64,000 bases of DNA from Phoronis australis (taxonomy: Eukaryota > Phoronida > Phoronidae), in NCBI GenBank assembly GCA_002633005.1, contig NMRA01000053.1:780741-844740 (forward strand), written 5' to 3'. The number at the start of each line of letters is the position of its first letter. Within the stretch, counting starts at the first letter, position 1. Made by a program: the position numbers and the translations under genes. Positions 51,801-59,629 of this stretch are shown in pieces. The notes under the pieces are model-generated. The model had not been told where the DNA came from, ran no database searches, and saw nothing but the letters and a program-made list of their open reading frames with translations.

Positions 51801-54800
51801 AGATATTTGATTAAAAACGCAGACTTGTTTATAAGGTCCTACATTATTCTCAATAAAACATAATAATTCAGAACATGCCACATAGCTCCTGGATTCACTT
51901 ACAAACCACAACACCTGTGTGGACAATGTAATGCTGTGCTGACACATGGGATTTATCTGAGGAAATTTCAAAAATAGGAATTTTTTTAAAAGACTGCAAC
52001 ATCTTTTAACATTATAAGGAGGCCAACAACATGGCAAACAAAGTAAAAGAGTAAAGCTGTAAATTCTCCATAAAATCCTTTACCAAAAATCGAGAAAAAC
52101 CATGCAAATACTCAGTGAACAGACATAGGTTAACATTTATATTGTAAGCACAGTAGTGTTGTGCACAAACAGAGCAGAAATACTTCCAGGCAATCTACCA
52201 TTGAAATGATTGATGTGACATTTTCACAATTATGTAGCATTTCCAGCACCATGGCCACAGTGTGACACAGTTTCAGACTACAAGTCCTTAGCTCATAACT
52301 TCAAGAGAAGAGATTGACAAGTACTACTGACAGTCATATCTATCTCAATTAGTTACCTGCAGTGAAAAGGCCATTATTCGCCGAAACTTCACTTACCTTT
52401 CCGACTAGACAACGATATCAAAGTTATCGCTAGCTTGTCGAATGCAATTTTGTTACTCAAAATTTTTTGGACACCGAGTTTCGGACCCTGGTTGCCCGAG
52501 TGAGAACTCACAGTCCTAACCACTACACCATGAGACACTCCTAACAAATTAGCAATTTTAAGGATTATATACGATTCCACGGTACACACAGGAGTCACTT
52601 GTAATAACATACACTCGAAAAAGATTTTATTCGCTAAGTATACAACTGTATATTTCAAAGCTTAAATAATTCGACTCCCAAGTACGTATTCTCATTAATA
52701 GCAACAAACGCATCGTATGTATACCTCGTTGCCCAATGAAAAGTTGTGCGTTATGAGACTTGTCAGCTGAGTCATGCACGAGTCATGCCAGTTTGCTTCC
52801 GTCCTTTTTTCTATATTTTCTCAAATATGCAATCAACAAACCTGCCATAATATACCATCGATTCCATTATAAACTTTTTTTTTCGCAAATTTCCGGTCTA
52901 TACTATTATTCTACTCTTCTAGTGGCAAAAATGTCGGGTCTGTACTATTATTCCAGTCTCTACTATTATTAGAAATCTCGAAAATTTCCGGTCTATACAA
53001 TTATTGCTGTCCCTACAACTATTCGGAACTCGAGAATTTATCAAGACCCCTATTGACATATCTGCTGTTCTCCATCAAGACCATTAAAACTTCCATATTT
53101 TACTATGACATTTAGTAAAGGTACAAAATTATCCTTTGTTATTCTCTTTTCAGAGTGTAAAGGATACATAGGGTCCTACAAACAAGTCGAGAATTACCGT
53201 CAAGCTTGCACTACAGCAGTGCACTAGCTGTGAAAACTTGTATGCAAAAGAAGAAGCATGCAAAGAATGATATTAAGAGATACCCCGCCTGTATTGCCCT
53301 ACTAACTTTACAAGGCTCTTCATTTACAGTGTAAACAAATCTCACTCATAGTCTTGAACTTCTCAAGTTTTAGAGAAAACCTACAAGGCATGGTACATAC
53401 ATGTTGCCTTTCAACAAAGGCATGTGTTCAAAAAGGTTGAAAGATAACTAAATTATATCATCGGTTCTGTTTGCAGAACTGTCTCTTCAGAGTTTTTAGT
53501 GACATGAATAATATAAAGTATTAACATCAGGCAGATATTAAGCAGTGGGTAGAAGTTAAAGATCTATGTACATTTTGTAAACAAGTGCCAGAGGACATTA
53601 CCCATCTGTATTGGGACTGTGTTTTAAAAACTATGGTAGGTCTTTTTGGATTTCAGATAATGATTAGATCACAAACAAAATTAGAAGCTCCACAGAGTTT
53701 TCAAATTTAGATATATTTTTGGAAAGATTGGCGGACCAGACATAATTAATCTAATTGTATGCCTAAGAAAATTTCCTATTTATCGACGTCTTAAAAACAC
53801 GATTCCTAATTTGACATGCTTTAAAAGAGAAGTCTTTGAGCATTTCAAAGTTGAATATATTGATTTTACAATAATTGAAAATTTGAAGATTTTTAAATAA
53901 CAGATGGTATGGTACTTTTATTTTGAGGCAGTTTATTTTTAGTTGTAAATGACCTCCACCACAAGTGTGTAAGTGCATATGGGTGTGGGTATGAATGTTT
54001 TCTCTTAATTTTCACATCTTTGTGTAAAGTAGCATGTTTATAATAACAAACACAAACTCCAACCAACCAAAACCCTCACATTGATATGTTATCCTATTGG
54101 TGGTAATACTCTATAAACATAACTATCTTCTATCTAAGATATCACAGAAACACTGAAGAATATTGAAGCAATAAAGTGTGCACAGACCATTGTTCACTGA
54201 ATAGTGCCTAGATCACTTGACATTCACAGTGTTCTATGAAAACCACATCAGAAATGTGTTGACTTTCCAGGAATTTCTACAAATCCCAAATGTAGACCAT
54301 TAACAATAATTGTAATTTTCCCTGCGACTCCATTGATGACAGCTCATCCCTACTTCCCCTACAAGATAACAGGGTCTGAACAGTCAGCCACTGTTCTATA
54401 TTGCAAATAGCCTCATGAATAATCAAAACATTCATGAACTCAAACACAGTCAATCACATGCCATTGCACACTGCTCTTGGACAGGAAAGTATGTCACCAA
54501 CACAACTGAAAACAATGAAGACCTAAAGTAAAATACTTGTTGACAGTCTAAACAAGGTGACAAACTTGATACCCTGGCCTCCTCATGTTCATTTCATTCC
54601 TAGCTTATTGCAGTCCCTGTTGACAAGGTAAATTGATCAAAAAGGGCTCCCTTGATAACTTGAAAGGTCCCCTAAATTAAAAACATTTGGTCTGGTTGCA
54701 GCTAAACAATTAACATTTAGTGACTAGCAGGGTGAATGCTCTCTATACAGAGGCAAATTGTGTTCAATTGTATTGATGTATCATGCGATGGTTACTGGTT

Positions 54801-57560
54801 CTAAAGGTAATATTGCGAAATTATTAGAATTAGCCAATAGGCGCAATAAAATTGCGCTAAACACTGACAAAAACAATTGGCAGCGAGATGCAATAACGTC
54901 TATTTTCTCTCGTAAGAGTTCAACAAGTTCTATTCCACTGCAACAAACATTTGCTCCTCAATACCTTCTATGTACCGGAAAAATTAGTTAGTCAAAAAAC
55001 GGCACACATGTCACTAGTGTTAACTTTCTTTCAGTGTTATAAAACAAAGGCGGGGTTTGGTTTTTACATATTGAGAAGACGGTTTTTTGAAAACTTAATT
55101 TGTTCCTCACTTGTGTAAAATGTGAGTGACTCACTGTATAGAAAACGTGTCAATTTCAAACCACGCGCGGTCCTTTGTAGCTATAATGGACGCTAGCCTG
55201 AACTGTGGGCGCTTAATTGGAAATTCTCAAAAGTTGAGGGGGAACACTTAAATAGAGCAGTGAGCGCTTATTATGAAACACTTCAAAGGTAGGGAGTAGG
55301 TGTATGTGTGAGCATAGTGGTTAACCTGAGTAATTGTGGTAATAAGACATTGAAAGACTGCAATAGTAAGAAATTTTATTATTACACAACATCTTACATG
55401 AAAAAAGTTTGGTAAGTTGATCGTTTAAGAATTAGTAGAAACACCGCTGTTTTGTGATGTTTTATCATGTGTTGTGCCTTGGTCCGAAAATTTCGATTCT
55501 GCATTATCTCATGTTCACGTGACGTGCTTACAAGTCATTGGGAGGCTGTTCTCGGTTAGTGTTCTTTCAAACTTGATTTGGCAACAACTAAATTAAAAGT
55601 CGGAATCACACGAGTTACGCTTTATATTTGCCAGGCATCTGCCAAGAAGTGTAAAAACTCAGCTCGCATATGTTGGAAGTTCCAGGTCACATTTTGCGAC
55701 TTAATACGAGCTGATAAAAATCACATCTTGCAGTTCCAAATTTAAGGTCGCAAATACAACCTGCAGCTTGTTATTTCAGGCCCTGCTTCACCAAACTTGG
55801 AACATGTTGAGGCATGCAGAAAAGGTATAACTGCCACTAGGGGGCATACCAGTCTTCAGATATGTGCAATATTCAATGTCAGCCATTTTCTTGCCAATAT
55901 GAATTCATTTAACTTTAATTTTATAGTGATCCTTCAAAGCAATTGGCAAATAAAAAACAAACGCTAAAAATGACACTAAAAGTGTCAGCGGACCAATAAG
56001 CACCTCAGCACAAATATGAGACATCGTGCTTTTAATAAGAACACATCTGTCAATTTCCGTTACTATGCAACAAGTCACTTGGTAGACACAGAGGTAAATG
56101 CAAAAACCTAAAATTGTCCCCAGGTGGCACAGCAGCAGTTGGGTACATCAAAACGTCAATCTCCATTGCCAGCTTCATGAGCACACAAATGTCAAATCTC
56201 ATTAAGATCGTGAAAAGGGTTTAGGAAATACGGCAACAGATGGACAGAGATGACAGCTACATGCACCTAAGCACACATGCACACACGCTTGCACACTCAC
56301 CCAGTTAATAATAATAATAACTATAACTGATAATAACAAGATTACAATACCTACAAGTCTATTTGCAAGTATGGATTACAAAAATACATGAAAATCAATA
56401 AAAAAAATAAAAATGCTGCTGAGCATAAACCAAGCACGTGTCAATATCAGGGTTTGGTTCCTCAATCTCGACTGGAGGATATCACAATGGACAAACATTG
56501 CACACCTGAGATTACTCCTTTGGAGTAAACAATTACAGGAACAAAATTACAACAACTGAAGGCCACCGTACATAGCGCAACGACACAGAAACAAAATGGA
56601 ACTGTGTGCTGCTTCATGACAAAATGGCAAGTTGTCAGGAGGTACCAAACATTTTATTTGTCCAAAAAATCTCTTGTTTCGACTCGTCATATCGTGTGCA
56701 ATTGATGACGATTAGTTGTCATAACCGAGGTCAAAATGAAAAAAATATGAATCTCCGATATGACAGAAAATGAAAGTTTGAGGGTGGCAGGAAATCACGC
56801 TCTATTCTGCAAGAAAATCCTAATCCATAAAGTTGATTCTTTTGATACATTAACTGTAAACGAAGCCACACCGAGGCATATCACTCAAGAGGAAAAATAG
56901 TATCGAGTACACAGATAAGGGTCAATCTGGCAATCTCCTGGTAGTCAATGCGAACTCAGATTTTATTTGACGACCTGGTAATAATTTCCTGGTCTGCAAG
57001 AAGTCCACACGTACATTCAAGAAAACACATAAAATACGATACAAAAAAATTCAAAACAGAAGTCAGAACCAAGCAAGCAAGATACACCAAATTTTCCATT
57101 TTGATAAAATACCGCAGTTCGGGCGATCTCGCGTACATCGGCACACATTCACTGAGTTTGCATGTTCTTTGCCTCAAGTATCTCGTTTACTTGATATTTC
57201 AGCTCTTGCCATTTGTAGGGACAAGGACTTTCACAAACCTAAGTTTCTATTTGGTGACCTGGGAATTTCGCCAGGTCGCATTCATCGAGCTAACATTATG
57301 GTAAGTGTCAAGTCCTAACTGTTAGAAGTAAGAGCGTCTGGAGACACAACTGATTCAGAAGTAAGTACTAACTTGAGCAATGTTTTCATGGCATGTCTGC
57401 CAGCGTAGTGAAGTGGAGTGTCATGGCCATGCGAATCCCCATAGGACAAATTCGGGTCGAGGCCCTTTCTCAGGTCGCTGCTGTTCTGGTACAGTTGTAG
57501 TGCTGCGTACTCATCCCCATTCTGTAGGTGCTTACGAAACTTTGACGAGGCACTGCCCAT
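23740..57560 (-). CDS. ANKIB1: ANKIB1, RBR-type E3 ubiquitin ligase (complete)
   Basis: Ankyrin repeat and IBR domain-containing protein 1, an Ariadne-type RING-in-between-RING ubiquitin ligase. Exons 5' to 3': 57560-57373, 45594-45387, 44138-44082, 43611-43486, 41862-41806, 40651-40534, 39830-39661, 38744-38656, 37887-37743, 37014-36842, 36222-36134, 35396-35266, 34593-34459, 33621-33541, 33209-33131, 30871-30735, 30535-30338, 29177-28991, 28442-28320 (duplicate 27069-26947), 26435-26318, 25741-25587, 24821-23740. With one copy of the duplicated exon the total is 3,846 nt: 1,281 residues plus stop, all phases consistent. Human ANKIB1 is about 1,089; the surplus is mainly the long acidic last exon and a cysteine module. 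The start MGSASSKF corresponds to human MGNTTTKF. Order: ankyrin repeats, linker, RING1, IBR, RING2, helical region, Cys module, two UIM-like motifs, acidic tail. Exon 8's acceptor (...TTCAAAG) is weak, so a small extra exon before it is possible. Confidence 0.93.
25587..25741 (-). CDS. ANKIB1: ANKIB1: second UIM-like exon
   Basis: Encodes [20 protein letters not shown], then [19 protein letters not shown]. The latter fits a ubiquitin-interacting motif (acidic start, hydrophobic, xxA(L)xxS). Human ANKIB1 has a UIM at the comparable place. Donor GTAAGC. Confidence 0.85.
26318..26435 (-). CDS. ANKIB1: ANKIB1: first UIM-like exon
   Basis: Encodes [20 protein letters not shown], then [17 protein letters not shown]. 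The core RALEMSRL is identical to that in the next exon, giving two UIM-like helices about 70 residues apart. Confidence 0.82.
26599..27238. repeat. Left copy of a ~640-bp duplication containing an ANKIB1 exon
   Basis: From GGTATGGTCAATGAGTC to TTGGCAAAATGAGGTAACAA this matches 27949-28611 at high identity, including intron DNA on both sides of the exon. Differences are scattered substitutions and one short indel (AAGTACTTTTGTAGCACT extra on the right). See the duplicated exon entries and the N gap. Confidence 0.9.
26947..27069 (-). CDS. ANKIB1: ANKIB1: duplicate (second) copy of the cysteine-module exon
   Basis: 123 nt, same length, splice signals and phase as 28320-28442, and identical in sequence except one synonymous change (GAA instead of GAG in the TGEL part). 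Because the exon is a multiple of three with matching phases, one or both copies could be spliced without a frame break. It may instead be the second allele left in the assembly. Confidence 0.75.
27239..27948. repeat. Repeat-filled insertion between the exon copies
   Basis: Left part has several TTCCATGTGAGA/TCACATGGAA inverted words (27410-27560). After the gap comes a copy of the dispersed CCACTAGGGGGC repeat (27696-27945), also at 31540-32238, ending ATATAAATATGTGGGCGCAT. It contains a (GGAC)n microsatellite at 27861-27902. Confidence 0.75.
27616..27695. other. Assembly gap, 80 N
   Basis: Run of N between the two copies of the duplicated exon segment, next to a (GGAC)n tract and a dispersed repeat. 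The N count may be arbitrary. Confidence 0.99.
27949..28611. repeat. Right copy of the ~640-bp duplication
   Basis: Matches 26599-27238 throughout; the match ends at GAGGTAACAA/GAGGTAACAATAATTCC. This copy continues into unique intron DNA on its right, the left copy into unique DNA on its left. Confidence 0.9.
28320..28442 (-). CDS. ANKIB1: ANKIB1: cysteine-module exon
   Basis: Encodes [20 protein letters not shown], then [20 protein letters not shown]. The spacing C-x4-C ... H-x-H-C-x3-C around an 'RTG' turn looks like a small zinc-binding module. I do not recall it in human ANKIB1. Acceptor ...TTGCAATAG, donor GTAAGAG. Confidence 0.82.
28991..29177 (-). CDS. ANKIB1: ANKIB1: exon with acidic linker
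   Basis: Encodes [40 protein letters not shown], then an acidic run ([16 protein letters not shown]). The part '[17 protein letters not shown]' replaces the human segment after the RBR core. Ends with one base of the next codon, which both duplicated exons complete. Confidence 0.82.
30338..33621 (-). CDS. ANKIB1: ANKIB1: helical region after RING2 (4 exons)
   Basis: Exons 33621-33541 ([20 protein letters not shown]), 33209-33131 ([20 protein letters not shown]), 30871-30735 ([39 protein letters not shown]) and 30535-30338 ([40 protein letters not shown]). This is the Ariadne-type helical block that follows RING2 and folds back on it in autoinhibited family members. Residue-by-residue match to human is high, e.g. 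'LKCSYPYGFFLE' and '[12 protein letters not shown]'. Confidence 0.93.
31009..31053. mobile_element. End fragment of the CAGGGCTTGGAATGACC family
   Basis: CAGGCTTGGAATGACCAATG followed by AAAAAAGGGGAAAATTTCC repeats the left end of the element at 42214-42726. Only this end is recognised. Confidence 0.45.
31540..32238. repeat. Dispersed repeat with periodic CCACTAGRKGGC cores
   Basis: Five subunits, each starting with (A)TTGCCACTAG..., at 31549, 31574, 31720, 31881 and 32026; the last four are 143-161 bp apart. The last half (from 32011) is nearly identical to 27696-27945. Conserved parts include AATTTCATGAA and GGGTTTTGGAGATAGAGCAG. Non-coding. It lies in the ANKIB1 intron between exons 33131 and 30871. 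Confidence 0.85.
34459..34593 (-). CDS. ANKIB1: ANKIB1: RING2 second half
   Basis: Encodes [30 protein letters not shown] and a charged helix [15 protein letters not shown]. The CxxDFCWxC pair completes RING2 zinc binding. Phase 0 at both ends. Confidence 0.95.
35266..35396 (-). CDS. ANKIB1: ANKIB1: RING2 first half with catalytic cysteine
   Basis: Encodes [20 protein letters not shown], then [20 protein letters not shown]. By homology to Ariadne ligases, the cysteine of 'EGCNHM' (codon 35287-35289 on the minus strand) is the one that accepts ubiquitin as a thioester. All expected residues are intact, so the ligase is likely active. Confidence 0.95.
36134..37014 (-). CDS. ANKIB1: ANKIB1: IBR domain exons
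   Basis: Exons 37014-36842 ([20 protein letters not shown], then [11 protein letters not shown]) and 36222-36134 ([20 protein letters not shown]). Together they supply the eight Cys/His ligands of the in-between-RING domain. An acidic insert ([20 protein letters not shown]) sits where the human protein also has a variable loop. Confidence 0.93.
37743..38744 (-). CDS. ANKIB1: ANKIB1: RING1 exons
   Basis: Exons 38744-38656 ([30 protein letters not shown]) and 37887-37743 ([30 protein letters not shown], ending [11 protein letters not shown]). The CxxC...CxHxFCxxCW pattern is the E2-binding RING1. The acceptor of the first exon is weak. Confidence 0.9.
39661..41862 (-). CDS. ANKIB1: ANKIB1: linker exons between ankyrins and RING1
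   Basis: Exons 41862-41806 ([19 protein letters not shown]), 40651-40534 ([39 protein letters not shown]) and 39830-39661 ([30 protein letters not shown]). The block '[21 protein letters not shown]' is the UBA-like segment of Ariadne-family ligases and matches human nearly exactly. The first, 19-codon exon has no close human match. Confidence 0.87.
42214..42726. mobile_element. Non-autonomous DNA transposon, 513 bp, hAT-like ends
   Basis: Begins CAGGGCTTGGAATGACC and ends GGAAAATTTCAAGCCTG, imperfect inverted repeats. TAAAAT is found both just before and just after it, compatible with a target duplication. Interior has AACGCGGAAA and GCGGAAATCC/TTTCCGCGG words and no coding capacity. The CAGGG ends suggest the hAT superfamily (inference). 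It lies in the ANKIB1 intron between exons 43486 and 41862. Confidence 0.65.
43486..45594 (-). CDS. ANKIB1: ANKIB1: ankyrin-repeat exons 2-4
   Basis: Exons 45594-45387 ([20 protein letters not shown], then [15 protein letters not shown]), 44138-44082 ([19 protein letters not shown]) and 43611-43486 ([20 protein letters not shown], then [11 protein letters not shown]). These carry the ankyrin repeats ('TPLHYAA-SG-K-CVELLV' in human). Exon lengths and phases match throughout. Confidence 0.93.
46130..46182. repeat. 33-bp minisatellite, left part
   Basis: Units such as GACCAGGACATACCCACTGA + GACTAACAATCCA. It continues at 47632-47795 beyond the inserted element. Confidence 0.75.
46183..47631. 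mobile_element. DNA transposon with terminal inverted repeats, ~1.45 kb
   Basis: Left end GTATTCGCCCTAATAAG and right end CTTATTAGGGCAAATAT are inverted copies. ATACC occurs at 46178-46182 and again at 47632-47636; removing the element and one ATACC restores an intact unit of the surrounding 33-bp minisatellite. No long open frame inside, so it is degenerate or non-autonomous. GGGCGCTTA words near both ends recur at 55205-55275 and 58435-58510. Confidence 0.75.
47632..47795. repeat. 33-bp minisatellite, right part, ~4-5 units
   Basis: Unit close to GACCAGGACATGCCCACTAA + GGTTAACACACCA. In one plus-strand frame each unit reads an 11-residue PDQDxPTxTNT repeat, and the minus strand is also open; with no flanking exon signal I treat it as non-coding. 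Confidence 0.8.
49247..49392. repeat. Dispersed ~145-bp repeat, copy 1
   Basis: Shares CTTGGTAAAAAGTCAAAAAT-type sequence (here ATTGGTAAAAAGTC), ATCAAATTCTACAGG and ACAGACTTGGTT with 51689-51835. Related but diverged. Confidence 0.6.
50612..50640 (-). repeat. Isolated copy of the CCACTAGGGGGC core
   Basis: On the minus strand ATTGCCACTAGGGGGCATGC, the start of the dispersed repeat seen at 27709 and 31549-32039; little else of the repeat is recognisable. Confidence 0.5.
51689..51835. repeat. Dispersed ~145-bp repeat, copy 2
   Basis: Partner of 49247-49392 in the same orientation, 2.4 kb away. Best block is GGTAAAAAGTCAAAAATCAA followed by ATTCTACAGG. Confidence 0.6.
52478..52545 (-). repeat. 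tRNA-derived repeat head
   Basis: Minus strand reads CTCATGGTGTAGTGGTTAGG (pol III A-box-like) and, 30 bases on, CAGGGTCCGAAACTCGG (B-box-like). The presumed acceptor ends do not pair, so it is a SINE head or tRNA pseudogene rather than a working tRNA. Confidence 0.5.
52880..53040. repeat. Short tandem repeat of 'GGTCTRTACTATTATT'
   Basis: About five degenerate units (CCGGTCTATACTATTATTC, CGGGTCTGTACTATTATTC, CAGTCTCTACTATTATTAG and others), 20-50 bp apart. Confidence 0.6.
53536..53900 (+). mobile_element. LINE 3' fragment (reverse transcriptase C-terminal zinc finger)
   Basis: A plus-strand frame reads [20 protein letters not shown], then DC: the CxxC...HxxWxC knuckle at the C-terminus of many non-LTR retrotransposon polymerases. 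After a stop and frame change, another frame reads [18 protein letters not shown], then [17 protein letters not shown] and a TAA at 53898, as typical of the last residues of such ORF2 proteins. Dead, 5'-truncated copy on the strand opposite ANKIB1. Confidence 0.7.
55826..56270. repeat. Diverged copy of the CCACTAGGGGGC dispersed repeat
   Basis: Cores at 55834 (CCACTAGGGGGCAT) and 56118 (CCCCAGGTGGCAC), with AAACGCTAAAAATGAC-type spacers and the ending ACAGAGATGACAGC, as in 31540-32238. Confidence 0.6.
57373..57560 (-). CDS. ANKIB1: ANKIB1: first coding exon
   Basis: ATG at 57560-57558. Encodes [20 protein letters not shown], then a first ankyrin-like segment ending [16 protein letters not shown]. 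The ATG is the only one that fits human MGNTTTKFRK. Glycine 2 with Ser6 and Lys7 is an N-myristoylation pattern (inference). A CTTTTCTTTAG acceptor just upstream (exon from 57608) suggests a separate 5' untranslated exon. Confidence 0.93.
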
Positions 57561-57939
57561 GTTAGCAGGTTGGGTTACTGCCAGGTGCTGTCACCAGAGT
57601 GTAGAGGGCTAAAGAAAAGCAAAAGAGAACAAAGTGATAAAGCCAAGTAAGCTATATATTTGTTTACCTTATGCTAAATGCTAAACTCAAAATATTCGCA
57701 TGCTTTATCCAATGTGCGTGATGCCTGCGTAAAATTAGGCCTACGGCGCCTTGTTCGTTACCGGCCTAGGTTTGTCTAGGTGACGAATTACCTCGTCTGA
57801 ATTTTTTCATATCGGGCACCATTTCCGATGCTTACTTGAGCTCAGTAGACCAAGTTTTTTGAGTGTTTGGCGAAAACGGGTAAAACTTCGAGACATTGCC
57901 ACGTCTTCAGGCAGATCACGTAATTTTGCAAACTTTTCT

Positions 57940-58092
57940 CCTGGGTTGACCCAGATTTGAATTGACCAATTAATCAAAGCCCCCTCTCGTTGTAACTGCA
58001 CGCATAGAGCATATGATTTTGATAGATTTATATCCTGGGTCAACCCAGATTTGAATTGAGCAATTATTCACACTGCCCTCTCGTAATTGCAA
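57940..58092. repeat. Duplicated ~60-bp segment with palindromic core
   Basis: Copies at about 57940-58002 and 58034-58092 share CTGGGT(T/C)(G/A)ACCCAG + ATTTGAATTGA + CAATTA, then GCCCTCTCGT. Each core is a near-perfect palindrome. Confidence 0.7.
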
Positions 58093-58434
58093 ACGATTTG
58101 TATTTACCGGGAATGAATCATCCGTGTTTTTGATCCAGGAAACACAGTCCCATTCACTGATTTGAAACAGCACTTACTGATACTGTAAGTGGACTGCCAT
58201 TCGAGTTTCATAAAGCTGCGTGGTATGACATTTTGTACTGCACTAATATATGTGAAAACATCTGAGTTTTTAGCAATGCTCTCGTAAATTCATCCTTTCA
58301 AAGTCAAAATCCAGTTTCTGTTTGAGCCGTGGGAAACTTTGTGGTTGTCTGGTTCCGCTGATTGACTGCACTTACAAGTTCCCTGCTTAAATGAACACCC
58401 CATGCACTTGCCCAGTTCGGCTAAAACTTGGACG

Positions 58435-58560
58435 TAAGCGCCCACTGCTTGGGCAATCGCCCACCCCCAGTTTTTTGCCAATTTTCGGTTTAAGCGCCCA
58501 CTGCTTGGGTAATCGCACACCCCCGTCTCAGGGTTTCCCAATTTAAGCACCAAGGGTGTT
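58435..58560. repeat. Direct duplication, GC-rich
   Basis: TAAGCGCCCACTGCTTGGGC and TAAGCGCCCACTGCTTGGGT, 61 bases apart, each followed by AATCGC(A/C)CACCCCC. Related words occur in the TIR element at 46183. Confidence 0.65.
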
Positions 58561-59551
58561 AACTCATGAGTTTACAGTACGCAAAATGAAATTAGGGGAT
58601 GATAAGTATTTACAGATAAAATAAATAAACAAGTGGAATCGTTAAATTCTTCCAAATCAAACAAATACTAACTCAATCACCCTTTTTCGAAGTTGTTTTT
58701 CGTTCCAACAACAAATCATGAACTGAGCTATTTCTGTTTTGATTGCATCAGTGCGCATGTTTATAGCATGAAAATGGTTTAATTGCATCAAGGTTGACCT
58801 CTATGACCTCAGGAGTGGCCTAATCACTAATGTACTACGCTTGTGATCTGCCATTGTTCGCTAGTGCTCAAAAGTTGACAGCCAGGGTCTCACCTCTCGT
58901 TTTTGGACAAATTGGAATTGTTGACAAATGAAGCAACATTTGCTTGAGTTGGAATGATTAAAGACATGTATGGCCACAATGATGTCCTCTGTTTGAAAGG
59001 TACGAACAACATCATGACTTTAATGTTTGAGCCAATGTGAGACTAATTTGCCAAAATTTCCGGCTGCTCCTGTAGGATGGCCAACGTCTGAGCCTGAGCT
59101 AATAATTACCACGGTAATCTAATCCATTCAATGACTTGCATGCATAGGCAATAATTGGTCAAGTTTGCTTCGCCACAAAGAATTAAAATTCATTCAACCA
59201 GAAAGTAAAGAGCAGAGTAATTGCTTATTTGTCTTACCGAGGTGTGAAGTAAATAAAAAGTATACCTGATTTTTTTCTGCATGGGACCAAACAGATGGTG
59301 TATGAAAACGAAAAACTAAGCCAACAATAATCCTTGTTCACTGTTTTGAGTCCATTGCGAATTGCCTTCTGGGTAAGGTGAAGTTGACTGCTAATGTTTT
59401 GCAATGTTAGGCATATTAAATAAACTGATGTATTTGATTGTGAATTTTAATTATATAATAAATGTGATTTTTTGTTTTAAAAAGGAAAAACAACGTCTCT
59501 TAAAAAATATTTGCAGTTCTCATAATGTGCACGAGAGCTTGCCATTTAAAG

Positions 59552-59629
59552 ATGTCTGCGCCCATGAAGTCGATTGAAATTTTATCAGACGTCAGTAAAG
59601 ACCAGTTTCTGTCCGATGTATATCCTAGG
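59552..59629 (+). CDS. TYW5: TYW5: exon 1
   Basis: 26 codons in phase 0. '[13 protein letters not shown]' corresponds to human 'VSREQFMQHLYPQR'. A TTTGCAG 28 bases upstream could be the acceptor of a 5' untranslated exon. Confidence 0.88.

Larger units (their letters stand above)
45595..57372. other. ANKIB1 intron 1, ~11.8 kb, repeat-rich
   Basis: No host gene seen on either strand. It holds the TIR element in a minisatellite, duplicated segments, a tRNA-like repeat, a LINE end and copies of the CCACTAGGGGGC repeat, each listed separately. Confidence 0.7.
57561..59551. promoter_or_regulatory. Divergent spacer between ANKIB1 and TYW5
   Basis: About 2 kb between the two start codons, presumably with both promoters. 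No TATA box stands out. It contains two ~60-bp repeats centred on CTGGGTTGACCCAG (57941) and CTGGGTCAACCCAG (58035), and a 66-bp direct duplication (58435-58560) with AAGCGCCCACTGCTTGGG. Confidence 0.5.

Noticed and set aside
54758-54991. 77-codon plus-strand open frame as a transposase fragment
   Set aside because: Lies near GGGCGCTTA words related to the TIR element, but the residues match no transposase I recognise.
56948-57304. 118-codon plus-strand open frame in ANKIB1 intron 1
   Set aside because: No recognisable domain. It contains repeated GACCTGG...CCAGGTC inverted words shared with 42840-42900, so it is repeat-derived; no exon signals in line with it.
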